Source of the DNA: Leucogyrophana mollusca
Taxonomy: Eukaryota > Basidiomycota > Agaricomycetes > Boletales
Length of the DNA stretch: 64,000 bases
Reading direction: 5' to 3'
Assembly: GCA_021014945.1 (NCBI GenBank)
Contig: MU266423.1
Coordinates: 33,951 to 97,950, forward strand
Under the pieces are notes generated by a model. It saw only the letters and a list, made by a program, of their open reading frames with translations. It had not been told where the DNA came from and searched no databases. Numbering within the stretch: the first letter of the stretch is position 1; every line of letters begins with the position of its first letter. Positions 26,728 through 39,300 of this stretch are shown here, one piece after another. The translations under genes were made by a program, and so were the position numbers.

Positions 26728-27119
26728 GGTGGAAGGGAGCTAAGGTGTATAGTCGGGATCCTTGTCGATAACTCTTCAATCTTATGAACCTGCGTCATTA
26801 TGATTCCCACGCTGATTATCTCCGCCTGCTCAGTTTCGGCCTACGCAGCCTGTACGAAACTCTACCACCGCTATCCGCGCACAAGCAGACTAGTAGCATG
26901 CCCATCGTACCATGAGGTGCCTGTAGTTTTATGAGAACGTGCATGAGCCCGGAGAAAGCGCGGAGGAAGCCTGAGAATGCAGGCGGTTCTTTTCGTTAGC
27001 CTGACAGAGCATAGTCTCAAAAATACTGAGGCGGTGATAGGCTCGACGAAGTGGCCAGGGGATAGCATTGGAGCAGAGTAACGATTCCGGGATGATCGTA
27101 CTTAATATCCGATACAGCG
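26728..27119. other. Enolase promoter and NOG2 3' end
   Basis: About 390 bases between two minus-strand genes. This is expected to hold the strong glycolytic promoter of enolase. I see no clear TATA box. Confidence 0.4.
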
Positions 27120-29487
27120 TTAAGCATCCCTGCGCCGCTTTCGTCCTTCGCCTTTCTTGCCGACTGGCAGCGACTTCAGTAGCGCTGCCTTATTCCGATT
27201 TTTGTTTTTCACGTTAGCGCTAGTGTAGAAGTTCTCCGATTTTTTCTGTGGCGAAGCTATCAGTGGATCCCACCACTGCTAAAGAATTGACGACGCACCT
27301 TGTTAGTCTTCATGCGAGGCGCTTTCTTCGGCGCAGTGGGCTCGGCGTCAGATACGTCACCTAGATACATGATGAGATGGGCACTGGCGAGACTGATGAT
27401 GCCGTACCTTTATCGGCCGATGACGACCCATCTGCCTCATCGTCGACAGCTTTCGATACGCCCTTCTCGGCAAATACGTCGTTCCATGACAGCTCCCCCT
27501 CCCCCGCGTCTTCCTCACCCTCACCCTCGGCCTCTTCGCTATCACTCGCACCCTCCCCTTCACTCTCTTCTGGAATTTCCTCATCTCCGCCTTCATCATC
27601 CATCTGCCTCACATCCTCCGCAAGGAATGTGTTCTTCTGCATGATCGACTTCAAATTCTGCTTCACGCCCACCACTTCCAATTCATGCTCAGCCGCCTTC
27701 TCCTTCCCTTTGCCTTTAAGCTTGGCAGCCTTCGCCTCCGCCTTGTTAAGCTCTTCAGGCCGCTCAGGAGGCGGCACAAAGAACGGTATCCGGCCTCTCA
27801 CCCAGTCGCTCAGGACAATTTTCGCGGCGCCCTCCACATCTGGCTCGCCACCCTTCAACAAGCGGCCCTTCATACGCGCAAGGGTGTCTAAGAATGCCTC
27901 AGCGACCCAACTCCGACTAGGATCGGACTCGTCGATGAGAGGTACCCCATACGTCCGGGAGAGATATAACGGCTTCACGCGTTCGAGGAGCGCAGGGATA
28001 TGTTCGGATGGCATAGGCAGCGCCTCAACACGCAGCACGCCTTTGAGTACCGTGGAGGTTTGGGAGTCGTTAGCGGACGTGGGAACGATACCCGGGCAGT
28101 CGATGAGGTATATTCTACGCGTCAATGTGATGTATTGCCAGACCTGCGCAATGGCCGATCAATTTCAGGATATTCAGGCATGCATCAGAATAAGTATACC
28201 TTAGTTTCCCCGGGTACTGGCGCCACGCGGCAAACCTTGCCGCTTTTGAGGGTATTGATAACGCTGCTTTTGCCAACATTAGGGTATCCTACAAATCCAA
28301 CCGATATTTGCTTTTTGTCCGAGTGAAGCTGCGAGAATTGACGGAGGAGTTGAATGAGAGAGCCTTTCCCGAACGAATGGTTTGGCGATGCGTGGAAGGC
28401 GATCGTCGGGAAGCGGGGTGTGAGGTGTTGGATGTAGCGTGCCTAAGCAAAACGCTCAATGGTCATCGCGAGCACGTCGCAGAAAAGGGACGCACTGTGA
28501 CCCAATTCGGTACCAAGTCACATTTATTAATTACAAGGACGACTTGCTTGTGCGCTTTCTCCTTTTTCACATAGTCGAGCACGGACTCGCACATTGTCCC
28601 AAGCGGGTCTCGCGCGTCCAAAATATGGAGGATGACATCTGACGAGTCAATCACCTTGTAGAGCTCGCCATAGATTCGGCGCGAGGTACCCTTGGCGTAG
28701 ATGGGCTCAATGTAGTCGGCGTGCGTCGCTGGTTCTGCTGACGTTGATGTTTGGCCGTCACCTTATCGGCCCAGTGTCAGTGGGCAATCGCAGAATACTA
28801 TCGATGGCCAGGGCACACCTGAAGTGCCTTCTCCGAGAGTATTACTGTCCTCGGCTTGTTTTGCGGCGGCCACGCTCAGTTTACTGAGCTCTTCGAATGT
28901 ACCGACCTCTATTCTAGGCTTCTTGCGCTGAGATTTGGGGCCAAAGGTCTCGCTAAATGGCTCAGTCTCAACGATATGGGAGCGCTGCCATTGGATAATA
29001 ATTAAGCATGGTGATAACGCCAAGCCCCACAGAGCACACCTTTCGGGTATTTGGGTTAGCTGCGTCGTCCAAGAGTGCCATGGGGAGTTTATTTCGGCGC
29101 AAAAGCACAGAGTACGGGTCATCTTTCTTTGACGATAAACTTGTCCTGAAGTGATCCAATGCAGTTTGCGAGATTACTCTCGTATTCCCTGTGTCTCTGC
29201 CTCAGCCTCTAATTTAGATCATGACAAACTATATGCGCACCAAACCACCGCCGATCGGGCTGCACTCTTCCAGGCTTAGTTTCGTCCTCGCCCTTCTGGA
29301 ATGCAGCAGCCTGAGTGATCTTCCCATCCTTGTCTCGTATGGGCTTTCCCCCATTGAGCATCTTGAGTCGGGAGGCCTGTTTGGCATTGCGGTAAAAGTT
29401 CTCGCCTTTGACTCTTTTCAGGGTTGGTTCCTTCGCGGACGACGAGCGGGTCTTGGGGGACGCCTTCGCTTTTTTTGTGGGGGCCAT
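27120..29487 (-). CDS. NOG2: Nucleolar GTP-binding protein 2 (NOG2/Gnl2)
   Basis: Eight exons (29487-29241, 29188-29040, 28984-28819, 28761-28496, 28442-28200, 28143-27408, 27360-27299, 27245-27120) give 664 residues. This GTPase acts in maturation and export of the pre-60S ribosomal subunit. The G motifs are circularly permuted as in this family: G4 NKCD comes first, then G1 GYPNVGKSS and G3 DCPG. The N-terminal NGN domain ([26 protein letters not shown]) is present. The C-terminal third is rich in Asp/Glu and Lys and ends in a basic nucleolar-type tail ([12 protein letters not shown]). Of the eight exons, the last two are small and were placed by frame. Confidence 0.95.
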
Positions 29488-30727
29488 GGTGCACCGTGCG
29501 GGAGTATACGATCTGCCTGGCTGCAACGTTCAGGCGGCTTGGAAGAAAAGTCAGGTATTTCCCACGGTGTCTGACCGTGTGTTATATCTTCGAGAACTCC
29601 TCTTTCAAGATTTATTTTATCAATAATAATCCTAATAATCCGAAGGGCGCGTTATATGAAACGGGAAAGTGCTTGCACCAGATCCGACGAATCCTGGTAT
29701 ACCATATACATGAACTGTGAGGACATGCACTTGGTCTCCTTTGCACATGGAGAACGCGCAATGCAGCGGAGAAAACCCCGGGGAGGATGTTCGATTGAGA
29801 TAGGATGAAAAGGGTGCACTCCTCTTCATGGATCACTATCCTCCGGAAGTGAATGCCGTTATGTATGAAAGGTCAGCAATTTCAACGACTTCCTTAAGGC
29901 GGTCGTTTCCTTGGGGGTGCGTTGAACGCATGGCGGCGACCATTCGCGACTTTGGAGGACGACCATTTTCCTTCTAAAAGGCATGGCCACGGGAGGGTAC
30001 GTAACGGTAACCTACACCCTTCTTCGAGTGACGACTAGTGCGATAAGGAGTAATAAACTGCCGCACCCGATATAAACACAACGTACCGCATAACCCACGG
30101 GGCGCGGCATTCTCGACCACATCTCCAAGTAAGTACAAGCCGAACTGTGACCCACATCAGAAACTGTTAGCTATCAAATATCCGTCATCACGCATCAGAC
30201 ATCGCGACGCACTGATGGCGCACCTCAGGGGTAGCTTCGACGGCTGCAGACTTTGCCATATCATTGCTTTTAGCATCCGGGTCGATCATAATGGTCATTC
30301 AATGTGGCGACGTCTTCGAATGACGTAGGTACTCGTTGTTTGTAGAGGTGAGCTCCAGGGATTATTTGTGGGGTCAGGAGTTGGCAGTCGTACGATGCTT
30401 TCTAAGTTCCGGGAGACTCGGCCACGAGGGTTGGCAATGTCTAACTTCAAATCGATGAGGCAGGACCTCAAGCTATGTCCTATGTTTGAGTCCATGATTC
30501 ACCAACGTTGGGTCCGCAGCAACTCCGGCGCATCAGCAACGATCGCTACGTTAGGGGGCGCACTACCCCAAGAAATACTAGTCTGCATAGCATCTCGACC
30601 TGTGGGGAAAGAGGTGACGAATGATCTCAGACAGTATAAAGGGATGTTAAAAGTGATGTTCGATCTCAACCAGCCCTATCGAATAACGTCGCATCCTAAC
30701 ACCCACCAACTAAAGCTAACGCACACG
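29488..30727. other. Intergenic region between NOG2 and GST genes (divergent)
   Basis: 1.24 kb between two divergent starts, so it contains both promoters. A plus-strand frame is open from 30368 into the GST exon, but residues before MVLKLHSHAIAPR do not resemble a GST, so I treat it as chance. An AT-rich patch lies at 29610-29640. No repeat or RNA gene is seen. Confidence 0.45.
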
Positions 30728-31656
30728 ATGGTCCTGAAGCTTCACAGTCACGCGATCGCCCCACGTGTCCGACTTGTTGCCGCTGTGTGCAAGGAACTCG
30801 ACGTCCCCTACGAGCTTGTTAATGTCGAGGTCTACAAAGGGGAACAAAAGACACCTGCCTACAGGGCATTCCAACCATTTGGACAAGTGCCTTACCTCGT
30901 GCGTATCCGACCCGATCACCAGATTTAATTGAGGTCAGACTGAGGATACACCGCACATAGGATGATGATGGCTTCATTCTCTATGAATCGCGCGCCATTT
31001 GTCGGTACATCGCGAAGAAACATGCATCGGAAGGCCATAGATTGATCCCAGACGGGACTGATCTGAAGGAAGAAGCACTATTTGAGCAGGTATTGTCATG
31101 ACACACCTACTTACCTGGTGATTTCTCATGAGGTAACGCCTGAAGGCTGCATCGATTGAGATGTCAAACTTCGAGCCCTTTGCTGCAGGAATTGCGGAAG
31201 AGAAGATAATCAAGAAGTGCGTATTCATGTTTTTACCCAAGAACTTGAATGACTGACGGGACATTCATTGGAAGACATCAGGGTCTACCAACGAATGAGG
31301 AGAGACTAGAGCTACTCGTCAGCACTTTGAGGAAGAACATGGATGTGTACGATGTCATACTCGGGAAACAAGCTTACCTTGCTGGCGATGTGCGTTCCAT
31401 TACGCGAGAACACCGTTGGGATGCAGTAACTGACACTTCGAGCACAGAGCATCAGTCTGGCGGATTTGTTCCACCTCCCCTATGGAGCGGTCGTGGAGAA
31501 AGTTGGATACTCTGATGTATTTGAGACGCGGCCCAACGTTGCAAGGTTGATCCACGGGCCCTCTGATTTTTTCTTGGCACTAACATCTTTTTTGTCAGAT
31601 GGTGGAAAGATATAACTTCAAGGCCGTCATGGCAGGCGGTGAAGGATAGTGCTTGA
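30728..31656 (+). CDS. Glutathione S-transferase, phi-like (GstF)
   Basis: Six exons (30728-30898, 30961-31089, 31146-31216, 31275-31389, 31448-31545, 31599-31656) give 213 residues. The enzyme conjugates glutathione to electrophiles or peroxides in the cytosol. The thioredoxin-like N-domain starts MVLKLHSHAIAPRVRLV; GQVPYL holds the cis-Pro and ESRAICRYIA the glutathione gamma-glutamyl contact. The all-helical C-domain includes SISLADLFHLPYG and the closing RWWKDITSRPSWQAV, typical of fungal phi-like GSTs. A Ser near residue 7-12 would be the catalytic hydroxyl in this class. The acceptor at 31275 was chosen because the next AG gives an immediate stop. Confidence 0.93.
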
Positions 31657-32150
31657 AATTCAAACGCTGATGCAGCGCTAATGCTTGGAGATCGCTGACA
31701 GTAAATGAGCAACAAATGTATCGATTTGTAACAAATTTGTACTACCATGTATATACTTGTTGGTGCATTTGACGGATCCATGACTCGGTACACAAAGAAA
31801 CATGGTATAAAATGGTTTAAAGATGTCCCAGTGTTTGTCGACATGCCGTGTCCTTCTCGTTGTCGATACGACACTTCCTATGCTGGTATAACATTCTTGA
31901 GAGATCAGGACTTCAATTGAAGTCACTGGCACTGTCATCGACGGTAGAGAAGACTGACATCGAGCAGCGTGGCATTTCTCTCTTGAAGAAAAAGAAAAGG
32001 AAAGAGGCAATGCCCGCATTATATACCCTCCTGGCATTTAGCTTTCCCACGGCCCATAGGCAGAATAAGCTCGCTTTCAGATCTTCAGAGTCGGACCCGG
32101 TTGGGACCAGCTGCAACGAACGAGCAACGTCTTTCAGCTTGCTTTCGACT
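31657..32150. other. Intergenic region between GST and uS15m genes
   Basis: About 490 bases. ORFs here run through the annotated intron of the next gene and have no domain. It likely holds the promoter of the mitochondrial ribosomal gene. Confidence 0.4.
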
Positions 32151-33071
32151 ATGCTCAAATCCTGTCTAGCACAGAGTAAGGACTTTATCTCTCTCTTAAG
32201 AGCAGATCTCATAAAATTTGGTTGATAGCTTCGCGCTCTGTCGCGTCTTCCAGTCGATCGTCCCTCCATACTTCCGCCATTCTCCATGCTCAGACTGTGG
32301 GCCGGCAAACCAAATTCAAAACCTCCAAACTGCAAGTGCGCGCAGAGAAAAAGCTAAATGCTGATGCAACGCGCGAGTACGCCGTCCTCGGCCTCCGCCC
32401 AGGTCAAGAACAGAGGTGGCTCAACTGCGACCTTGCAAAAGCCATCATAACAGAGGATGCGTTATATACCGACACACCGCCAGAGGTCATAAAGAGCCCT
32501 GAAGGATCTGTCGCCATTCCTCGTAACCTAAACTATGGCATTGCGGGCGAGGAGAAGAAGCTTTTGTTCGAGGTTCTACCGCCTCTGGCGGCTGAGAGGG
32601 GAACCACAGAATATAACGAGGACACTATCCGTGATATCCAGGTTGCAACAGAGAATGAGCTGCAGAAGGCGAATATCTTTGCGAAGCTCGTTGACCTCCG
32701 GAATGCGAATGCAAAGGGTTTGGCCTTCGAGAACCGGAGACGTTGCATCGCAGCCTTTTCCGGCCCCGACAAGTCAGACGACACTGGTCGTCCTGAAGTG
32801 CAAGGTAATTATCCCAATGTTCTGCTCTTTGTTCGTGAGCTCACCTTTAATTTGTGTAGCCGCACTGCTGACGATGCAAATAAGGAACTTGTGGTCACAC
32901 CTCACAAAATTCCGCAAGGATGTAGACAACCGCAGAGGCCTGCGTCGACTTGTGCATCAGCGAGCCAAAATATTGAAGTACCTGAAGCGTCTGGATCGCG
33001 ACCGGTACGAGGCATTGCTTCCTCGTCTGGGACTGGAAGCTTCGAGTGTAGAAGGAGAGCTGGTAGTATGA
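32151..33071 (+). CDS. Mitochondrial ribosomal protein uS15m
   Basis: Three exons, 32151-32175, 32229-32804 and 32860-33071, give 270 residues. Exon 1 is tiny (MLKSCLAQ); joined to exon 2 it makes a basic, Ser-rich presequence (TSRSVASSSRSSLHTSA) expected for mitochondrial import. The long frame of exon 2 has no ATG of its own, which is how the first exon was found. The C-terminal third is the S15 domain: LLTMQIRNLWSHLTKFRKD, RRGLRRLVHQRAKILKYLK, and the closing YEALLPRLGLE. uS15 binds small-subunit rRNA. The N-terminal extension of about 170 residues resembles that of fungal Mrps28. It is convergent with the F-box gene at 33362. Confidence 0.92.
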
Positions 33072-33361
33072 GGTTCTTGGACGCTGGTGATATGTTCATT
33101 CATACTCCTAATAATAATACAGGGTTGCCCGTGGAATATACAACCAAATGAATGCGAACAAACTATTCCTAAGTATAGTTAAACTTGTTGAACAATGTTG
33201 ATTAAACTCGTCTACGAGGTGCTAGTAGAAAATGAGTACAGCTTATGGTGATGTCAATCGAACAAGAAAGTGGGTAGAATAATATTGACTTGGGGCGGTA
33301 AAATAAAGCGTCCATCACAGCATATGCCATGCTCGGAGAAGGAATATCGATCTATAGCAGA

Positions 33362-36108
33362 TCAATAAAAGTCGTAACAGTCATACTCGCCTTCTCCGTC
33401 ATCGCTGATGTAAGAGGTGTATGTCGGGACCGGGACGCCTGGGGGCCGCACACGATGTAAGGGCACTGTCACCCGCGTGGCCGAGTGTCCAGTCTGACTT
33501 TGAGGAGCTTCATACTCCCTAAAATAATCGCGGTTCTCCTGTGGATCCTCGATGGAATGCCTAGAGATGGGGTAAGAAGAGGCTCAAGGCGAAGGCGACG
33601 TATACTTACATGCTGCTGAGATGGCTCTTCACTCGTGCAAGGTCCATTGCGTACTTCTCTTGCGGAAGGTCGAGGCAGTGCGCGCACACCCACACAACGG
33701 AGTTGCTGGGGATTATGAAGTTTGAGCCTGCGATGATGGTTTCGGCATATTCTTCGGATTTCTTGGCGTCCGCTAAGAGGTCGCCAACGAGCCTCTCCCA
33801 CTCTCCGTTTACTTCAAGGTTGAAATGCTCGACGCACTGGTGTCTAACCTGAAGGCAGGACATATCAACGAAGCGACAGTGGTCAAAGAATTCATGATTA
33901 CCGCGCTCCGCCAGTCATAAACATTTGCCGCTGCGATGTCCCCTTCACCCTCGGACCAGTCCAGACACTCGTGACGGCCACAAGCGAACCTTGGGTCGAG
34001 CTCGTCCATTTGTGTCGCCGTCGTCGTGAGAGGATCTAAGCCACACGCAAGAATGAGCTCTTTCACGACTTTGCCAGCCTTCTCGTCTACTCTGAGAGAC
34101 TTGCAGCTCCACTTGGTACGAGACCCCATAGGGTAGTCGAGTATCGATATGGGGTCAGGAGTTGTGATTTCCCATCGGAAGCCACGCTGCTTCGTAAGGC
34201 AACGGTGACCCATGACTTTGGGGTAGAATAGCGCGGTGGATTTGTCGATCAGGCGACGGCGCAGCGCTGCATACAGCCCATGTCCTAATCCCAACATTTC
34301 GTCTTCATCGTCCGAGTCAGACAAATAGTCGAACATGGGGAAGTCGAGGCCACTGCCAGGGGTACAATCCTTGCACTTAAAGACTGTAGTTGCGAGTCTG
34401 ATATCCTGAGCTATCTGCTCATCAGACAGGCTGGGAGGCAAGACAGCTTTACCCTTGCCCTTGGATCGTGAAAGGAGGTTTCCTTCGTCGTCATAATTAT
34501 GATCTTCTTCGCTGATCGCTACATCATCCTTCTTGATGTACTCTCTGACTTTGACAATGAGCTGTGCATGAATGCGTGCACGCCAGTTCTCGATGATCTC
34601 GTCAAGCTTTTCGGCGACGGGATCGAAGGTAGATTGTGTGACTGTGTATTCCGTGGGCAATTCCACAATGGCAGTGACTTCCGGGAACGAGCAGAAGTCG
34701 ACGGGTTCCGGCATTATGTCGGGGAGGGGAAGGTGCGCGAGCTTGTAAGCCCGTAGAACGGATACGGCGGCTTTCTTACGCGCGATGATAAGAGCCTTGC
34801 GTTCGCGGTCAAGCCGCTGGGTTTTCATCTGCTCCATGTATTTGACCATTTCATCCTTTATGTTCTTCCAAACTGGCAATGTTGTTGAGGAGCGTGACCC
34901 CAGAAACAGAAGGATCTACGCACTGCGTTCTGTAAGGCGGGTCGGCTGCTTGACCAGCTTATGGTGGCTGAGATCGTCCCGGTACGGAATCTGCTCGATT
35001 TCGTAACCCCATCCAAGCGTTGTCAGCTTTTCGATAATGCTATCGCATGAGGTCAATCAATGTAGATAAGATGAAATAAATGTCGTGTGCGCACGCTTCC
35101 TTCCTGTCTCGCCTAGCCTCGTCTAGCTGGTCTGATCTGTCCCTCGCTTGGGTTCTTGCCCACGTCTCGAGCAGGGACGCGTACTAAGTGCATACAGTCA
35201 GGTCAAGGAGCGGCAAGTCATCGGATTCTCTATTTACCTTTCCCAATTCCTTAACATATTCCCCTCGCTCTTTGATATAGGCCTCGCGGTCTGCCGGGGT
35301 TGTAAGTGTTGCCAGATGGTTCTGTACTAGCGAGACCTCTTTCGCGTAATATGAAGGCCGCCCACGTTCTGTGGACAGGGTCAGTACAGGAAAAAATATG
35401 ATAGAAGTACACGTACTGCTATATTTACTTGGAACGAGCGCATAAAGGGGGTCGGTTCCGGGGTATTCTTCAATCATACTATAGGGGCCAATTGAGGAGA
35501 TACAAGGGTCAAAAGAGGGTATGCATACCAAACTTTCGCGCACTTCATGCAGATGCGCCTACCGATGCGCCAATCCACGGAGCGGATGTGAGGTGACAAG
35601 CATTCCTAGTTCAGCGTTAGTGATGGTCACAAGCGGAAACAAAAGTAATGTACGTGGCAGTGAGTGTCGAACGCCAAGTTGGCAAAATGCGGTTCACTCA
35701 TAAATGAGGGGCAATCAGGAAGCCCCGGCACGTTTTCGCGGGCCGACCTCCACACTGACATTGCAGAGCGGTGTAACAGCACACGCCGAAATTCCTTTGT
35801 TGTGCGAGCTAGGTGCAGCAAGTCGATAGGACGTAAATGGCCGAATATCTTGAACGATATTAGAGTACATCAGCGGCATCGAGATCAGGGGCATTCACCT
35901 CAAATAAAATATCCATGGGCATGTTCATGAGCTCTGCGAGTCTTCCAAGCTTTGGTTGCCATCTGGCCTTCTTTTTCGGCTTCGCCACTTGGTCGTCTTT
36001 GCAGTCGGCCTCTGTAGGTTCCGATACGCGCTTCCTCTTGGTAGATCGCCTTGACTTCTCCACATTCCCGGCTGGGAGCTTTGAGGCCGTACTACTCTCA
36101 GGCCCCAT
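33362..36108 (-). CDS. F-box protein of a large basidiomycete family
   Basis: Ten exons (36108-35899, 35848-35654, 35605-35529, 35478-35417, 35368-35238, 35183-35095, 35039-34924, 34872-33902, 33848-33610, 33560-33362) give 762 residues. A basic N-terminal region (KSRRSTKRKR, KPKKKARW) precedes the F-box at residues 55-100: ELMNMPMDILFE then IFGHLRPIDLLHLARTTKE. F-box proteins recruit substrates to SCF ubiquitin ligases through Skp1. A CMKCAK pair and later cysteines (FKCKDC, CGRHEC, CAHCLDLP) could bind zinc. The middle has YASLLETWARTQ and a charged helix with LIIARKKAAVSVLRAYK, both usual in this family. The substrate is unknown. Its start is only 223 bases from that of the importin gene. 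Confidence 0.88.
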
Positions 36109-36331
36109 CGTAAGCTGCCAGCGATTCGACCTAGTAATGCAAAACCGAAAAATTAAGGAGTGCAAGTGGTGGTGAAGGAACAAGGTGTGTCCGACTCCGA
36201 CATTTGCATGGGTCTTCACTGAGTTTCGGCAACGGAGTTTTCCGGTCCATAAACGCGTCGCGCCCACGTGAAGCGAACAGGAATCTTTATGTAGAAACAG
36301 TTTTGCTCTCTTACAAGCATCAGCTCTGGTT
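36109..36331. promoter_or_regulatory. Compact bidirectional promoter, F-box gene / importin-9
   Basis: The two ATGs are 223 bases apart and point away from each other, so both core promoters and 5' leaders must share this interval. No TATA box is obvious. Confidence 0.55.
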
Positions 36332-39300
36332 ATGGCAGAGACTAATGTTCACCAGATATTGGCAGATACTCTCAGCTCAAATCCAAATGTCAGGATATCA
36401 GCTGAACTCAAGCTTTCGGAGGTCCTTGTTCACCAAGGTTCGTCCAGTTTCACCACCGTTTCGAGAGGCATGATTGATCTGATGCTATCTATGCGTGTCT
36501 GTAGATGCTGGGTTGGCTTTATCACAGCTGGCTTTGACCCAGGATGCAGACATGTCTTTGCGACAGATAAGTTTCTCGCGATCTTGCCAGGTAGACCGCG
36601 TCTTGATGGCCATACGCGTCTAGCACTCAGCAAGCATTATCCTCAGGAAGTATGTGACTGAGCGGTGGTCCCCATACTTTTCGGCATTCAAGGGAAATGC
36701 ACCATCGGTTGAGGTACCTCATCACTCTTCTCAACAACCTCATCAAAAATGACGTTTCACCAGGTGAAAACTCAAATACGGGGGGCTGTCTTCCAGGGAC
36801 TCTCAGACCCAAATCGCAAAATCAGATCACTATGTGTCAGTAGCGACGTCCATTAACCGCAATTGAACTGATAAAGGATGTTGAAGGCACATACTATATC
36901 CTCCATCGCAAGCTGTGACTGGCCAGATGAATACCCGGACTTGCTTTCTTCATTAATAAACCTCATTTCGTCCAGCTCCCCCGATTCAGTGCACGGCGCT
37001 ATGCAAGTATTCACAGAGTTCATCAAGTCCGATCTTACAGAGGATCAGATCCTGCCTGTTTTACGACAGCTCTTACCTGTTCTGTTGACGATACTGGGAT
37101 CCACTGAGGTACTAAACCGTTCTTGAGCATAAAAATGTGTCTAATTATCTGCAATAATACCAGCAACATACCCCCCTTACGCGTTCCCGCACTGTATCAG
37201 TTTTCCGGCAATGCGTCACAGCATTGTACATGGTCAAAGACCAACACCCTCAAGCCGTCAAAGAAGCTACTGCCACAATTCTACCCGTCTGGCTAGAGGC
37301 TTTCAAGGTGTTGCTCAATCTCGATCCACAGCAGGATGTGTCTAGAACAGATAACTGGGATCCACTCGCTGTGCGAATTCAAGTATTCAAGGTAAGCAAA
37401 GCAGTGCCGCTCAGAGGTTTGATCGCCAACTTACACTTTCAGACCCTGGATGTAATTCATACGTCCTTCCCTCGAGCCCTCACGAATTACCTCCCAGATT
37501 ATCTCTCGGCCTCGCTCCGCCATCTCCAGGTGATCTTCCCGACATACAATCACTACTACATCTCTGCATCCGGTTCAACTCCAGGCTCGTCAGAGGATGA
37601 GACTGTTGAGCTCCCTCAATTGATATGCCCTCTTTTCGATTTTGTATCCAATGCCATCAGGGGAGGGAAGGCCAAGGGTTGGCTAGCTGCCGAAAACACG
37701 AATGCTTTGATCGAGGCAATCTTCAGCTACGCACAGATGACCGCAGAGGACGTACGTTATGTTCTACTAGTATCCCTTGTCGATGGAAACGAAATGACAT
37801 TTATGGCATTGAAGGAAGAAACCTGGGCAACTAACGCAAATGCGTTCGTTGCACAGGAAGAGGACGAAAACCAGACTTACGGAGTTCGCGTCGCAGGCTT
37901 CGAGCTGCTATATGTACGTTTACGCTGCTTTATCCATTAGATGCCCATGTTAGATCATGAACAACCCCCAGACTCTTCTAGATCGCTCTCCCGCTCAGGT
38001 CTGCACCGTCTTCCAGTCGACCCTTCAGCAGGTGGGCACATCGTCGCAGAGCTCCCGCGACAACGGAGTGGCAAGTTGGTAAATGACCCACCTGTTTGAT
38101 TTAGCTGGCGCACCCGTGCTAACAGTTGTGCAGGTGGAAACCTCTAGAGGCGGCACTTGCTGCAGTAGGCTCTCAAGCCGAGGACATCCTCAACTGTGTC
38201 GAAGACGAACATGAGTCGGGACGCCCGAAGCCGATCGATATTGAGTACCTTCTAGCGAATGTCGTTCCTTCTTTGCTCAATCAGTCCGGCACGTTGCTCC
38301 TTTCCTGTGGTGAACCAGTTGTCTGACGTGGCTTTAGAACACCCTTTCTTGCAAGGCAGAGCATTTGTCTTCGCCAGCCAGTTCGCTAAGTTGCTTCCGC
38401 TAGAGATGACTGGACAATACCTCGAGGCGGCGATTCACGTCATCGAGTCCAGCTCTGCTGGTGTTCCCGTCAAAGTCTCCGCTGTCAAGGCGGTTCATAA
38501 GTACGCCGTTGTTCTTGAGACGTCTAGCAAGACTGATCACGCTTTAGCTTCTGCCAAGGCGCCGAAGATAGCGCCGTAGCGCCTTTTGTGCCTCGTATTG
38601 CTCAGGATCTTGGACCTTTCTTGCTGCTTACCACAGAAGACACACTTTCACTGGTCTTGGAGACGATGTCAGTGTTACTCGAGGTGGAGAAAGGTAAATG
38701 GCTCACCAACGACCTCGCGAACTCTTTGGTGCTGGCTGTGCTTGAGGTGTGGGCTAAAAACAACAAAGGTTCCTCTCTTCCCCGCTCACATTGAGCACAC
38801 GTCTCACAATTTCTCCCGCGTATAGATCCCATTTTCCTCTCTATTTTCACCGACATTATCACATCGCTGGCATCCGCAACTAGCGAAGGTGTCTACGAAA
38901 CTGTCGCCAAACAGGCGCTGCCCACTCTGTGTAATGCGATCGCTACCTCAAAACCAAATGAATCATGGATTGCTGGCTCTGCCATTGACCTTATCGCGAG
39001 CCTTGTCCAGGGCGCTCCTGAAACAGGTCTCGGCGAAGGATTCTTTCCTTTGCTTGCACCGAGTCTATTTAACTGTTTGAAGGAGGCTGAGGACCGGGAT
39101 GTTCTTCAGGTCCGCACGTTTTTGTCTATGGAATACCCATTAACTCAGATCGTATACAGAACGGAGTGATTTGCCTCACTCTCGTAGTTCGCAAAGATTG
39201 CGGACAGCTTCTGTCCTGGAGTGACCCCAACGGCCAATCAGGACTTGACCATACCCTCAAAGTTGTCGCAAAGCTTCTTCAGAACGAAGACGAGTCAGGC

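Noticed and set aside
27377..28204. 275-codon plus-strand ORF
   Set aside because: Lies antisense over NOG2 exon 6 and is a Ser/Ala-rich shadow of the acidic region.
30368..30727. N-terminal extension of the GST frame
   Set aside because: Residues before MVLKLHSH do not resemble any GST; the start at 30728 gives a normal-length enzyme.
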